This document shows, one piece after another, positions 15,564-22,504 of a DNA stretch of 27,679 bases. Made by a program: the position numbers and the translations under genes. The stretch is from a virus. Position 1 is the stretch's first letter. Every line of letters begins with the position of its first letter. The stretch is from positions 1-27,679 of IMG/VR virus record IMGVR_UViG_3300037847_002959; one strand, given 5' to 3'. Under the pieces are notes generated by a model that did not search any database, was not told where the DNA came from, and was given only the letters and a program-made list of their open reading frames with translations.

Positions 15564-15716
15564 TCACTTCTTTTTCTTGAGTTCTTGGTAAAGCTTGCGA
15601 CTCATGTACACTATGGTTATAGCGCCTGCAATACATCCGAATAAATCATCCAAATGAGATAATCCAAAGGTGGCAACTGTACCACTCATTCCTAGAATTG
15701 CAGTACGATCAATCAT
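15564..15716 (-). CDS. Tiny membrane protein, holin-like (50 aa)
   Basis: Reading the minus strand from the ATG at 15716 gives MIDRTAILGMSGTVATFGLS, then a short polar turn (HLDDLFG) and a hydrophobic segment (CIAGAITIVYM), ending in a very basic tail (SRKLYQELKKKK). One or two membrane segments with a Lys-rich cytoplasmic end and 50-residue length fit a small holin. Its start overlaps the stop of the 38-residue ORF (TAATG) and its stop is directly followed by the next ATG. No endolysin neighbours it, so the holin role is a hypothesis. Confidence 0.6.
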   Translation of the reverse strand: MIDRTAILGMSGTVATFGLSHLDDLFGCIAGAITIVYMSRKLYQELKKKK

Positions 15717-15832
15717 TAGAATAACCAATCTAGGATGATTATACTTACAATAAGACCTGTAAATATAGTTAGCATTTTTGCTCTCTTGGACATACCAAGA
15801 AATTTATCTTTTAGTAATTTAAGATTTTTCAT
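15716..15832 (-). CDS. Tiny single-pass membrane protein (38 aa)
   Basis: The ATG at 15832 opens a 38-codon frame: a basic N-terminus (MKNLKLLKDKFLGMSKRAK) followed by one hydrophobic helix (MLTIFTGLIVSIIILDWLF) up to the stop. It overlaps the lipoprotein gene by 14 nt and the 50-residue ORF at TAATG. Context and topology suggest a lysis accessory or an antiholin/pinholin-like peptide. The continuous coupling supports a real gene although it is very short. Confidence 0.5.
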   Translation of the reverse strand: MKNLKLLKDKFLGMSKRAKMLTIFTGLIVSIIILDWLF

Positions 15833-16277
15833 TAGAGGGTGGTTTGACAGGGAATGGCGCACGGGTTAAATGTTTCTCAGCTTCTGTTTTACTGCAATTT
15901 TGTGCAGTTCTTTTGGCAATGAATATAGGGATAGCTAAGTAACCACCTAAAAGTATTGCTGCTCCAATCAGGATTTTCTTCACGTATGATGTAAACTCAG
16001 TAAAGCCACTTTGATGTTCTGCCATACCTTGTGCAACTAACGCAGATACATCACCATGTGTAAGAGCTTCTATTGTTTCCTCTGCTTCAATAAGTGCATC
16101 TTTGTTTTTAAGTGCCTCACCAGCAAGGACACCTGCACCAGCAGAAAGTCCACCGACCAATGGGCCACCAATACTTCCGGCTGCTCCACCTGCTAATCCT
16201 CCCATGAGTGGGTAGGTGGATCGCAAACTACACGAGGCACAACAAATAATAATTACAAATATGCAAGTATAAATCAT
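15819..16277 (-). CDS. Putative lipoprotein with glycine-zipper and membrane helix (152 aa)
   Basis: I take the ATG at 16277, which forms ATGA with the previous stop; the longer start at 16304 would mask the signal peptide. MIYTCIFVIIICCASC is a short lipoprotein-type signal ending in C16 (CASC, slightly off the usual lipobox). Residues 25-55 are a Gly/Ala-rich zipper (PLMGGLAGGAAGSIGG), and a membrane helix lies near 101-121 (ILIGAAILLGGYLAIPIFIA), with a polar C-terminus. With the two tiny membrane ORFs after it, it could be a spanin- or holin-like lysis component; alternatively it acts at the membrane during ejection. Function unproven. Confidence 0.6.
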   Translation of the reverse strand: MIYTCIFVIIICCASCSLRSTYPLMGGLAGGAAGSIGGPLVGGLSAGAGVLAGEALKNKDALIEAEETIEALTHGDVSALVAQGMAEHQSGFTEFTSYVKKILIGAAILLGGYLAIPIFIAKRTAQNCSKTEAEKHLTRAPFPVKPPSNEKS

Positions 16278-16513
16278 CCGCCTGGTGGTTCGTCTGGAGT
16301 CCATTCACTCGTTTCTAGTATTGAAAGAATTTCAGAATGGGTATACTGAGTTTTGCCTTCCAAAAAAGAGGGAGTTACATCGGAACTAAATTTCACGAAT
16401 GTCTTGCTCTTATCAACGGAGTAACTCAACGTATTAATGCTTGTTTCATGCACTTGGGTAAAATCAATAGAGCTAACTTCACTCGCATCTAAAATTACAT
16501 ATTTTCTACTCAT
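16274..16513 (-). CDS. Small hypothetical virion-region protein (79 aa)
   Basis: MSRKYVILDASEVSSIDFTQ, then NTLSYSVDKSKTFVKF and LEGKTQYTHSEILSIL, ending in an acidic/Pro tail. I recall near-identical small ORFs in the tail regions of other marine phages, always without a function. The mixed strand-helix composition looks globular, and YTHSEIL resembles a short helix cap. It lies 2 nt after the LamG gene stop and overlaps the lipoprotein gene by ATGA. Possibly a tail or host-recognition accessory. Confidence 0.65.
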   Translation of the reverse strand: MSRKYVILDASEVSSIDFTQVHETSINTLSYSVDKSKTFVKFSSDVTPSFLEGKTQYTHSEILSILETSEWTPDEPPGG

Positions 16514-16515
16514 AA

Positions 16516-17358
16516 TTAAGATGATGGTACTGAGTTAGAATAAGTTGGGTCATTAGTTCCTGCCATATTACCTTCTCCTGACCCAGTATTAACTGAGCCT
16601 TGATTGGCAACTGTGCCTATAACACTTGTATTTGCTGGAGCGCCTCCACCAGAAGCAGTATCCCCTGTGCCATCACCATTTCTCCACCAACCTTTCGGAC
16701 TTAATGTGGATAAATCTCCTGGTACTCCGTCATTATAAATACTTTCTATGTCTGAACTACTTAGTGCAGAGTGAAAAACGCTAACCTCATCAATTTTACC
16801 ATTAAAGTAACCAGAAGCTAAATAAAGCATACCGCCAATAGCTGTTTTGCTGTAGCGAGCATCATTTATGACAGCAATAGTAATACTCTGTGTCCCTTTA
16901 TCTACCCCATCTAAATAGACACGAACAGTTCCTGCACTAGCAGAAAAAATCGCAGCTACATGATACCATCTGTCAGCGGAAATAGAAGTGTTAGTAAATG
17001 GTTGATTATAGCCTGAAGAAGGACCATAAGCATTACAAACTATCTGTGCGTCTGTCCCTGTGCCTCGAATACCTACTGCACGATCAGCACCGAATACAGC
17101 TGTACCATTAGTTAGACTAAACATATAATCAAAATTTGCACTACCTGGTAATGAAGCACTATTAAACCACAATGAGATAGTGCAGTCTCCATCACTTGGG
17201 GCTAAACTTCGTTCGTCAACTAGTAAATGATCATCTGAACCATCAAATGATCCTGAGAAAAAATTTGGATACGCACCACCACCACCACTAGTTCCACTAC
17301 TAGTTGCGGACTTACCTCCACCTAGTCCTAAACCAAGTGATATGGTTGAACTCCCCAT
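16516..17358 (-). CDS. LamG/concanavalin-like lectin domain protein (280 aa)
   Basis: I use the ATG at 17358 (MGSSTISLGLGLGGGK), one base after the previous stop; a TTG 18 nt upstream is the alternative. After a Ser/Gly-rich linker, residues about 35-205 form a LamG/Laminin_G_3 jelly-roll: SFDGSDDHLLV, CTISLWFNS, RWYHVAAIFS, VRVYLDGVDKG and FNGKIDEVSVFHSALSSSDI are the signature strands. Such domains bind glycans, so this is a likely receptor-binding or capsid/tail appendage protein. The C-terminus (about 215-280) is Gly/Ser/Thr-rich and unstructured. It adjoins another surface-type small gene. Confidence 0.8.
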   Translation of the reverse strand: MGSSTISLGLGLGGGKSATSSGTSGGGGAYPNFFSGSFDGSDDHLLVDERSLAPSDGDCTISLWFNSASLPGSANFDYMFSLTNGTAVFGADRAVGIRGTGTDAQIVCNAYGPSSGYNQPFTNTSISADRWYHVAAIFSASAGTVRVYLDGVDKGTQSITIAVINDARYSKTAIGGMLYLASGYFNGKIDEVSVFHSALSSSDIESIYNDGVPGDLSTLSPKGWWRNGDGTGDTASGGGAPANTSVIGTVANQGSVNTGSGEGNMAGTNDPTYSNSVPSS

Positions 17359-17359
17359 A

Positions 17360-17620
17360 CTAAATATTATAGGCAATTACAGCACCACTCGTTAAGGTGA
17401 CGCTTGAAAAATTTCCGTATAATACAGTCCCAGCAGACAACGTGGTTGCATCTTGCCCGGTACATATATCATTCAAGTTAGTAATGTTGCTGGTTTGTGC
17501 TGCAAGCACAGTATCCTCAGTTGCTTGGATTGCAAAAAAGTTACCTGAATGTGCAGCGGTATCATTAATATACTCACCGCCATTAAGCCCTAAACCTCTG
17601 TATTCTGATGTAGATCCCAT
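17360..17620 (-). CDS. Small hypothetical structural protein (86 aa)
   Basis: Thr/Ser/Gly-rich strand-forming protein: FFAIQATEDTVLAAQTSNITN, then GTVLYGNFSSVTLTSGAVIAYNI, typical of a small beta-barrel or decoration/head-tail component. Its first 15 residues (MGSTSEYRGLGLNGG) resemble the start of the following LamG protein, suggesting a shared assembly tag. It follows the adaptor gene by 11 nt and precedes the LamG gene by 1 nt. I recall similar proteins in other marine phages without a function. Confidence 0.65.
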   Translation of the reverse strand: MGSTSEYRGLGLNGGEYINDTAAHSGNFFAIQATEDTVLAAQTSNITNLNDICTGQDATTLSAGTVLYGNFSSVTLTSGAVIAYNI

Positions 17621-17631
17621 AGTATTATTCG

Positions 17632-18468
17632 TTATGCAGATGAAACTGCTGTTGTTCCGTAAGTTATAAATTCTAATGGAGTGGATTGTTTCTCTTGTCT
17701 TTCGAGTTTATCCAACTCTGATTGTATGATTTGTTCTGCTTGTGCGTAAATGACTTGTGCCTTGTCAGTTTGCCCATCAGCTTGTAACCAATCTCCATAT
17801 GCTCCAATCACCGCATACTCGCTGAATACATATGGAAAGTCACTTGCCCCACTAGCATACTCAGGAAATGGCGCACGATAATATATCCATACAGGTGCAG
17901 TTGAACTTCGATCTGGTAGTATTGCCTCACCATAATCACTCGCACCTGTTACATATATATTTTTGTAAGCTAAATCATTTGCACTTGTACCCCCATATGG
18001 GTCGTTGTCTGTGACTCTAAATATTTCACTTATGTCTGTACCGAAATCAATGTAGGCAAGCATACTTGCTGTTGCTGTTGCCCCACTTCCACTTCCACCA
18101 CTAAAGCTGACTGTTGGTTTACCTGTAAAGCCTGTGCCATTATTTGTAACTGCAACTCCGTTTACTTCCCCATCGCTATTAATTGTTGCAGTAGCTGCGG
18201 CACTTGAACCTCCTCCACCACTAAATGCGACTGTTGGAGCAGATGTATAGCTCGCACCTCCACTTCCAACTTGAACACTTCTTACACGCACGTCAGGTAT
18301 GACTTGCTTGATACGAGATGCAAATGGCCAAGCAGTACGATCCCAGGCTAATTTACCAAAACGATTAAAGCTACGTACTGCTGCTGTGTTTTCAGCAGTA
18401 AGGAATGAATCCACGCCAACCATACTTACTAAGTTGGTTAACATGGTGCTTACTGCTACTCTTCTCAT
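17632..18468 (-). CDS. Head-tail adaptor-like protein with Gly-rich repeat insertion (278 aa)
   Basis: Residues 1-60 and 137-278 look like a helical phage adaptor/tail-tubular-A-type protein (MLTNLVSMVGVDSFLTAEN.AAVRSFNRFGKLAWDR; later VWIYYRAPFPEY and a long C-terminal helix QAEQIIQSELDKLERQEKQ). Residues about 62-136 are an inserted beta region with two repeats, YTSAPTVAFSGGGG and FTGKPTVSFSGGSG, followed by Ala/Thr runs. The adaptor would sit under the portal and connect to the nozzle protein. It overlaps the upstream 118-residue gene by ATGA. The adaptor call is inferred from position and outline. Confidence 0.65.
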   Translation of the reverse strand: MRRVAVSTMLTNLVSMVGVDSFLTAENTAAVRSFNRFGKLAWDRTAWPFASRIKQVIPDVRVRSVQVGSGGASYTSAPTVAFSGGGGSSAAATATINSDGEVNGVAVTNNGTGFTGKPTVSFSGGSGSGATATASMLAYIDFGTDISEIFRVTDNDPYGGTSANDLAYKNIYVTGASDYGEAILPDRSSTAPVWIYYRAPFPEYASGASDFPYVFSEYAVIGAYGDWLQADGQTDKAQVIYAQAEQIIQSELDKLERQEKQSTPLEFITYGTTAVSSA

Positions 18469-18821
18469 GCGAAACTTGGTTTACTAAAACCTCCCTGTAC
18501 GAAGGTCTTTTTAGAAAATGATTTTGCTTTGAAGCTTGGGTTGTCACGGAAGAACTCGTTTACAAAACTCTTATCTCCCCAACATCCCTGCTTGTATTGA
18601 TGCCAGCGAAAGTATTCACGTGCTGGTATTGTGCCTTTCAATTGACCAAGACCTTCAACCTGTCCTCCGTGCTGACTTTCTTTACCAGCTTGGATTTCAC
18701 GTTTTTTTGCTTCGTACTTTTCAAGATCAACCTCGTAACGAAGATGTTTCTCTAGGTTCTTCATAAACTGAGAACCATTGCCTTGTCCCTTACCCCACTT
18801 TGGTATGAATATTTCTGCCAT
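18465..18821 (-). CDS. Hypothetical protein (118 aa), first gene after the capsid terminator
   Basis: A basic, polar protein: MAEIFIPKWGKGQGNGSQF, a Lys/Glu-rich helix (LEKYEAKKREIQAGKE, about 33-48), then aromatic patches (EYFRWHQYKQGCWGDKSFVNEFFRDNP) and a Phe/Ser/Lys-rich tail. No family is recognised. It overlaps the adaptor gene by ATGA, indicating a head-completion or connector partner. It starts 16 nt downstream of the terminator at 18837-18870, and no Shine-Dalgarno is visible, so it may depend on read-through. Confidence 0.6.
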   Translation of the reverse strand: MAEIFIPKWGKGQGNGSQFMKNLEKHLRYEVDLEKYEAKKREIQAGKESQHGGQVEGLGQLKGTIPAREYFRWHQYKQGCWGDKSFVNEFFRDNPSFKAKSFSKKTFVQGGFSKPSFA

Positions 18822-18836
18822 AATAAATTGATGTGG

Positions 18837-18870
18837 AAAAGGGAGTGACCTGAATTGCAGATCACTCCCC
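18837..18870 (-). terminator. Intrinsic terminator after the capsid block
   Basis: On the minus strand GGGAGTGA (18869-18862) pairs exactly with TCACTCCC (18848-18841) around a 13-nt loop, followed by TTTT (18840-18837). It lies 19 nt after the decoration-like gene stop. The short T-run suggests incomplete termination, allowing read-through into the tail genes. Confidence 0.7.
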
Positions 18871-18888
18871 TAATCCTAATTCATGCGA

Positions 18889-19338
18889 TTAAGCAAATCG
18901 ACCTAAGTCAAATATCCTCAATCCGATTATTACTTTACCAGCAGTTAGATCACCTGTAGTACCACCAAATTTGTAGTACACAGTTGCATCAGTTTGAGTT
19001 AATCCTACAGGTAGAGATCCACCAGCAATTGTGGTGTTACCAGCAGACTGAACTAACGCATCACCTGTATTAGCCACAGGTGCAGACATAGCATCAACAT
19101 CAAGATTGTCGATAAACTCATCTGGATCACTACTTGTTGTTCCAACATTTAAGGTAATGTCAGTTGCTCCTGCAAGTGCTTCTGCCTCATATACAACTGC
19201 AACGTCAACTCCACCGCCAGCGGGGATGGTTGCAAATGCTGTTGCCGTTGTTCCAGCTGATTTAATGTCCTCGAAGTCTAGTGTAATTACGTCTGTAAAA
19301 TCACCATTTGCCTCATTATTTGATAATTGGTTACCCAT
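18889..19338 (-). CDS. Decoration/head-stabilising-like protein (149 aa)
   Basis: Acidic Ala/Gly/Thr/Asp-rich protein with evenly spaced beta strands (DVITLDFEDIKSAGTTATAFATIPAGGGVDVAVVYEAE, DITLNVGTT, ATVYYKFGG, GKVIIGLRIFDLGRF), suggesting a small barrel or sandwich. Directly downstream of the major capsid gene, with its own AAGGAG site 8 nt before the ATG, it is in the usual place and has the usual size of a capsid decoration/cement protein. No family can be named. It closes the terminator-bracketed capsid unit, consistent with high expression. Confidence 0.65.
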   Translation of the reverse strand: MGNQLSNNEANGDFTDVITLDFEDIKSAGTTATAFATIPAGGGVDVAVVYEAEALAGATDITLNVGTTSSDPDEFIDNLDVDAMSAPVANTGDALVQSAGNTTIAGGSLPVGLTQTDATVYYKFGGTTGDLTAGKVIIGLRIFDLGRFA

Positions 19339-19366
19339 ATCTAAATCTCCTTATTTTTAAGTGTTA

Positions 19367-20335
19367 TTAGTTAAAATAGCCATGAGCAACAGGTGACAAG
19401 CAAGCAAGGCCAGCTACGACATCAACAAAACCTCTGCGCCCGCCTCCTTGATTCTCTAACTCAGTTACAGACTCAGCTTTCAAGGACATCATGGATACAT
19501 ACTCAGGATCAATTAAGAGTCCTGCATTTGCGTCAACTGTGTCAGATCCGCTTGTTCTGTTGATGAAAAGGCTAGGTGTTATGAAAATATTCCCAAAATC
19601 ACCCTCGTAGACATTAACTGTAAGCGTTATCTTCTTGGATTCAGCATCTTGATTAACTGTGTAAGTTCCATTAGTTGCGGCAAGCTGACGAGAGAATCCA
19701 GAGATATCTTTCTTTAGCGTTGGGCCTGCAAGTAAGGTTAACTGTCCACCAGGCATTCCGTTTGCTTCGTACAAAGACTGAAGTACAGCATTGAACTCAG
19801 TTTCTGTTACAGGAGTTCCACCTGTGTCATTAGCAACATTCTGCGCAAAGGTAGGGACATCGGAAGGTTGTCCACCAACTCCTAACCATTTAAGCATACC
19901 ACGAGTTTTGTAAGGTGCGCCTGCTCCTGAGTCTGCTTGTCTGTCTTGTGAAGAACAGAATGCAGATTCAATTGAACGTTTTACGTTTCGTACAGCTTTG
20001 CTTTCTGCATTTGCAAACTCTGATGCGACACCAGCAGTATCAACCATCTCTTGCAGATCTGATACCATAAATGTATCACGGAATTTTTGTATGTAATTTC
20101 CGATTCTAGCACGATCAGCAGACTGATTTTTAAATGCAGTTACATCTTCACCTTCCTCAATTCCACCAAACTCTGGCGAGTTTAATTTATCAACTTGGTA
20201 TTCAAAGAATGTTCCTGTTGCTTTTCCTTTTTTAATCATTGAAACGAATGGAGTCGCTTCAGGTTCTAAAACGGAAATAATCGAGGTTAAGTCCTCTCTA
20301 TTTCCAGCAGTATTGTAGGTTGCGGCTTTAGCCAT
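19367..20335 (-). CDS. SU10-like (DUF5309-type) major capsid protein (322 aa)
   Basis: The N-terminus AKAATYNTAGNREDLTSIISVLEPEATPFVSMIKKGKA followed by FFEYQVDKL, the NYIQKFRDTFMVSDLQEMVD segment and the GAPYKTRGMLKWL element are characteristic of SU10/DUF5309 major capsid proteins, which have the HK97 fold. Length is normal for the family. The final residues HGYFN are also usual. A strong AAGGAGG site precedes the ATG at 20335. Scaffold upstream and decoration-like gene downstream agree. This assembles the icosahedral head. Confidence 0.88.
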   Translation of the reverse strand: MAKAATYNTAGNREDLTSIISVLEPEATPFVSMIKKGKATGTFFEYQVDKLNSPEFGGIEEGEDVTAFKNQSADRARIGNYIQKFRDTFMVSDLQEMVDTAGVASEFANAESKAVRNVKRSIESAFCSSQDRQADSGAGAPYKTRGMLKWLGVGGQPSDVPTFAQNVANDTGGTPVTETEFNAVLQSLYEANGMPGGQLTLLAGPTLKKDISGFSRQLAATNGTYTVNQDAESKKITLTVNVYEGDFGNIFITPSLFINRTSGSDTVDANAGLLIDPEYVSMMSLKAESVTELENQGGGRRGFVDVVAGLACLSPVAHGYFN

Positions 20336-20358
20336 ATCTATATCCTCCTTATGTTAAA

Positions 20359-21465
20359 TTATTTAGCGATTGATCGCTTTAGTTTTATGTAATTTTGGTA
20401 GTCTGCTATGTTGCCTGACTTCTCAAATTTAGCATGAGCAGCCTGGACAAGCTTCTTATGTTTACTTCCCTCAGATCTTGGTTTACTTGCACCTGCCTCT
20501 GTGGATGCCACAGGTGCAGTTGGTTTCTTCAATTTCTTTGGTTTACCTGCATTAGCTTGCTTTGCTTTTACTGCCTTTAATCCCTCAACCATCAACCCAA
20601 GTGCAAAGTTGCTGTTGGGTAAGTGGTCAACTAAGGGCTTGTAAAGCGGACTTTGCTTCACCTGCATGAATAACTTATAGTCATCACTTTCGCCATCGCT
20701 TAGAAACTCGAAAGTTTGGACTGCCTGTTGGTCAGATTGTTGACGTTCCTGTATCCACTTCTGTCTTGCTGGAGCATCTTTGCGAAGGATCTTTTTTGCA
20801 TTCGCTTTGATACGTCTCAAGTCAGACTTGGTATAAGTCTTGTCACCATCCTTAACCACATATTCATTGCCAGCATCATCATACTCAACTTCGTTTTCCA
20901 TCCCCTCGTCTGCCCATTCAATGAGCGTATTTAGGTTCTCGACTTCTTTGGTGAGTGCGTTGATGTCGTTGACATTATGCAGAGCATTATCTTTTAGAAA
21001 TGCAGGTTGTTCAGCAGGCACGGGTGCTTGCTCAACTTGCTGCTGGAGTTCTTGGTTTTCAGCTAACAGGGCATTCTTCTGTGCGGTTAATTTTCCAAAC
21101 CGCTTTATTGCAGAAGCATTTAACTGTTTAGCTAAATTCTTGGTCTCCTCCTCGGATAATGAATCCAGGTCTACGTTAAACTTTGAAAGAACATCTGAAG
21201 GTTGTTCGGGCGGCTCATCTGATTCCTCTTCTGATTCATCCGGCACTTCAGCAGACTGATCCTCTGATTCCTCTTCTTCCGTAGATTCTTCTGCAACGGG
21301 TTCTGATTCCTCATCGGTTGTGGTTTCGGTTTCCTCGGTTTGGCGTTTCTGCATCAGAGATGATGCAAGTTCTGCCATCGTGAGATTCCCTTCACCAGAC
21401 GTTAAACTATTTACAGCAGAATTTTCGGAGGATTCTGAGACAACCTCTTCTGTTAATGTTTCCAT
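20359..21465 (-). CDS. Scaffold-like capsid assembly protein (368 aa)
   Basis: Very acidic N-terminal half (Glu/Ser runs at about 45-95), a central coiled coil (about 105-185 and 195-260, LSEEETKNLAKQLNASAIKRFGKL, ENQELQQQVEQ), and a basic C-terminal tail (KAKQANAGKPKKLKKPTAP, HKKLVQAAHAKF). This charge layout, immediately upstream of the major capsid gene, is typical of internal scaffolds, whose basic tail contacts the capsid shell. No protease triad was seen, so it is probably not fused to a protease. It is the first gene after the terminator at 21528-21568 and lacks a Shine-Dalgarno. Confidence 0.75.
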   Translation of the reverse strand: METLTEEVVSESSENSAVNSLTSGEGNLTMAELASSLMQKRQTEETETTTDEESEPVAEESTEEEESEDQSAEVPDESEEESDEPPEQPSDVLSKFNVDLDSLSEEETKNLAKQLNASAIKRFGKLTAQKNALLAENQELQQQVEQAPVPAEQPAFLKDNALHNVNDINALTKEVENLNTLIEWADEGMENEVEYDDAGNEYVVKDGDKTYTKSDLRRIKANAKKILRKDAPARQKWIQERQQSDQQAVQTFEFLSDGESDDYKLFMQVKQSPLYKPLVDHLPNSNFALGLMVEGLKAVKAKQANAGKPKKLKKPTAPVASTEAGASKPRSEGSKHKKLVQAAHAKFEKSGNIADYQNYIKLKRSIAK

Positions 21466-21493
21466 AAGAGCAAGGCATAAATAGCCTAGTGTA

Positions 21494-21514
21494 GCAAAAT
21501 GTAGTTTATTATGC
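21494..21514. promoter_or_regulatory. Imperfect dyad upstream of the scaffold gene (possible operator/promoter part)
   Basis: On the minus strand the element is GCATAA-TAAACTACA-TTTTGC, nearly palindromic. A candidate promoter overlaps it: TTGCCT, 17 bp, TACATT, each 4/6 to consensus, leading to the capsid unit starting at 21465. A close copy lies at 24713-24731. The role is inferred. Confidence 0.35.
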
Positions 21515-21527
21515 TATAAAAGGCAAC

Positions 21528-21568
21528 AAAAAAGCCCTTGTGACCTACCCCAAAAAGATCACAAGGGC
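21528..21568 (-). terminator. Intrinsic terminator before the capsid block
   Basis: On the minus strand GCCCTTGTGA (21568-21559) pairs perfectly with TCACAAGGGC (21543-21534) across a 15-nt loop and runs into T6 (21533-21528). It lies 24 nt after the stop of the small helical gene and about 60 nt before the scaffold start. Confidence 0.8.
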
Positions 21569-21592
21569 CATGAGCATCACACACAATCAAAA

Positions 21593-21835
21593 TTACATAT
21601 TGTAAAAAGTATCTAGTTCCTCATCAATTGCTTCAAGCTTACCACACATCATGTAATGTCTGTTGGTGGAGTCTACGATAGCTTTATTCTGCAATTGACG
21701 AATAACCTCTTCACGCATTGCCTCACGCATTTCTATATATTTTTTAAAGTGAGGGTCATTTTTTAAAGTGGCTAATGCCTGGATTGCTTCATCCGGGTCA
21801 ATATCATGGTAGGTTTTTCTTTTGCGTGGACTCAT
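21593..21835 (-). CDS. Small helical hypothetical protein (80 aa)
   Basis: A charged protein with a basic start (MSPRKRKTYHD), then helices DPDEAIQALATLKNDPHFKKYIEMREAMREEVIRQL and MCGKLEAIDEELDTFY, probably a small helical hairpin. No enzyme motif. It overlaps the preceding basic protein by ATGA and is the last gene before the 21528-21568 terminator. The position between portal/basic proteins and scaffold suggests a capsid-assembly or packaging accessory, but function is unknown. Confidence 0.65.
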   Translation of the reverse strand: MSPRKRKTYHDIDPDEAIQALATLKNDPHFKKYIEMREAMREEVIRQLQNKAIVDSTNRHYMMCGKLEAIDEELDTFYNM

Positions 21836-22074
21836 CTTTTTTTACCTTTGTGCAATCCATGCTTGGCATACTGTTTGCCCTTACGAGTAGCTGCTCGTTT
21901 CTTTCTGTTTGCTGCTGCAAGTTTAGCTCTACCAGACTTTGTGCTTTTTAGCTTTTTAATTGTTTTGGATGGAGCATAAACCTCGCCTGTTTCAGATGAC
22001 TTCTTGCCTGATGCTGTACGCCACTTTTGTTTACCCCATCGCTTGAGCGACTTTTGTGACTTAGCCAATGGCAT
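21832..22074 (-). CDS. Lys/Arg-rich mini-protein with KWRTASGK motif (80 aa)
   Basis: The sequence is about one-third Lys/Arg and contains LKRWGKQKWRTASGKKSSETGEVYAP followed by KKLKSTKSGRAKLAAANRKKRAATRKGKQYAKHG. The KWRT-SGK...TGE.Y.P...KKRAAT.KGKQ layout matches a small conserved phage protein family (I associate it with DUF5872; not verified). It probably binds DNA or the packaged genome inside the head. TAATG junction with the 62-residue gene and ATGA with the next. Confidence 0.7.
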   Translation of the reverse strand: MPLAKSQKSLKRWGKQKWRTASGKKSSETGEVYAPSKTIKKLKSTKSGRAKLAAANRKKRAATRKGKQYAKHGLHKGKKR

Positions 22075-22262
22075 TATTTATATCCTCCACCTGCTGCCTT
22101 GTATTGTTTGGCAAGCATTTGGGCTTTCCTAGCACTCCATTGTCCAGCTTTACCTCCCTTTGAACCTGCCTTTATTTTTGAAAACAAACGCTTACGCATG
22201 GTAGGCTTAGTGTAGTTACCAGCTTCATTGACACGGGACTTAGCTTTTTTCTTAGCTACCAT
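22074..22262 (-). CDS. Basic mini-protein, NYTKPxMRK family-like (62 aa)
   Basis: A short basic protein whose core NEAGNYTKPTMRKRLFSKIKAGSKGGKAGQWSARKAQMLAKQYKAAGGGYK is a conserved pattern in many marine and gut phages (recalled). GNYTKP.MRK, GSKGG.AGQWSARKAQ and the terminal GGGYK are its hallmarks. It has no Cys and no membrane segment. Function is unknown; nucleic-acid or capsid binding is plausible. Start ATG at 22262 overlaps the end of the preceding gene by 7 nt. Confidence 0.72.
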   Translation of the reverse strand: MVAKKKAKSRVNEAGNYTKPTMRKRLFSKIKAGSKGGKAGQWSARKAQMLAKQYKAAGGGYK

Positions 22263-22504
22263 TTTTTACAAGACCAATAACCAGCAGTTAGTTTAGACTT
22301 TTTCTCATCGCATTTATGTCTCGCTCTGAAGGATTTACGTCTGGCGGGTTCTGATTTTCTAATTCGCATTTGCGGATCACCAAATCTAACAAGGCGTACT
22401 TTATCGCCTTCTTTAGCAAGTACTGCAAACTTCTTGGACTTACCAGGGGTGCGCTTGGGTTTATTATAAGCACTAAAACGCTGGCCACGATAAGTTATGC
22501 TCAC
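22256..22504 (-). CDS. Basic Cys/His mini-protein, FRARHxC...YWSC family-like (82 aa)
   Basis: Starts with GTG at 22504 in a GTGA overlap. The core FAVLAKEGDKVRLVRFGDPQMRIRKSEPARRKSFRARHKC, then TAGYWSCKKW, is a pattern I know from many marine phages (I associate it with DUF6321; not verified). H63, C65 and C79 could bind a metal or form a compact fold. Highly basic N-terminus (NKPKRTPGKSKKF). Located with the other basic proteins after the portal, it may be a head or ejected DNA-associated factor. Function is unknown. Confidence 0.72.
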   Translation of the reverse strand: MSITYRGQRFSAYNKPKRTPGKSKKFAVLAKEGDKVRLVRFGDPQMRIRKSEPARRKSFRARHKCDEKKSKLTAGYWSCKKW

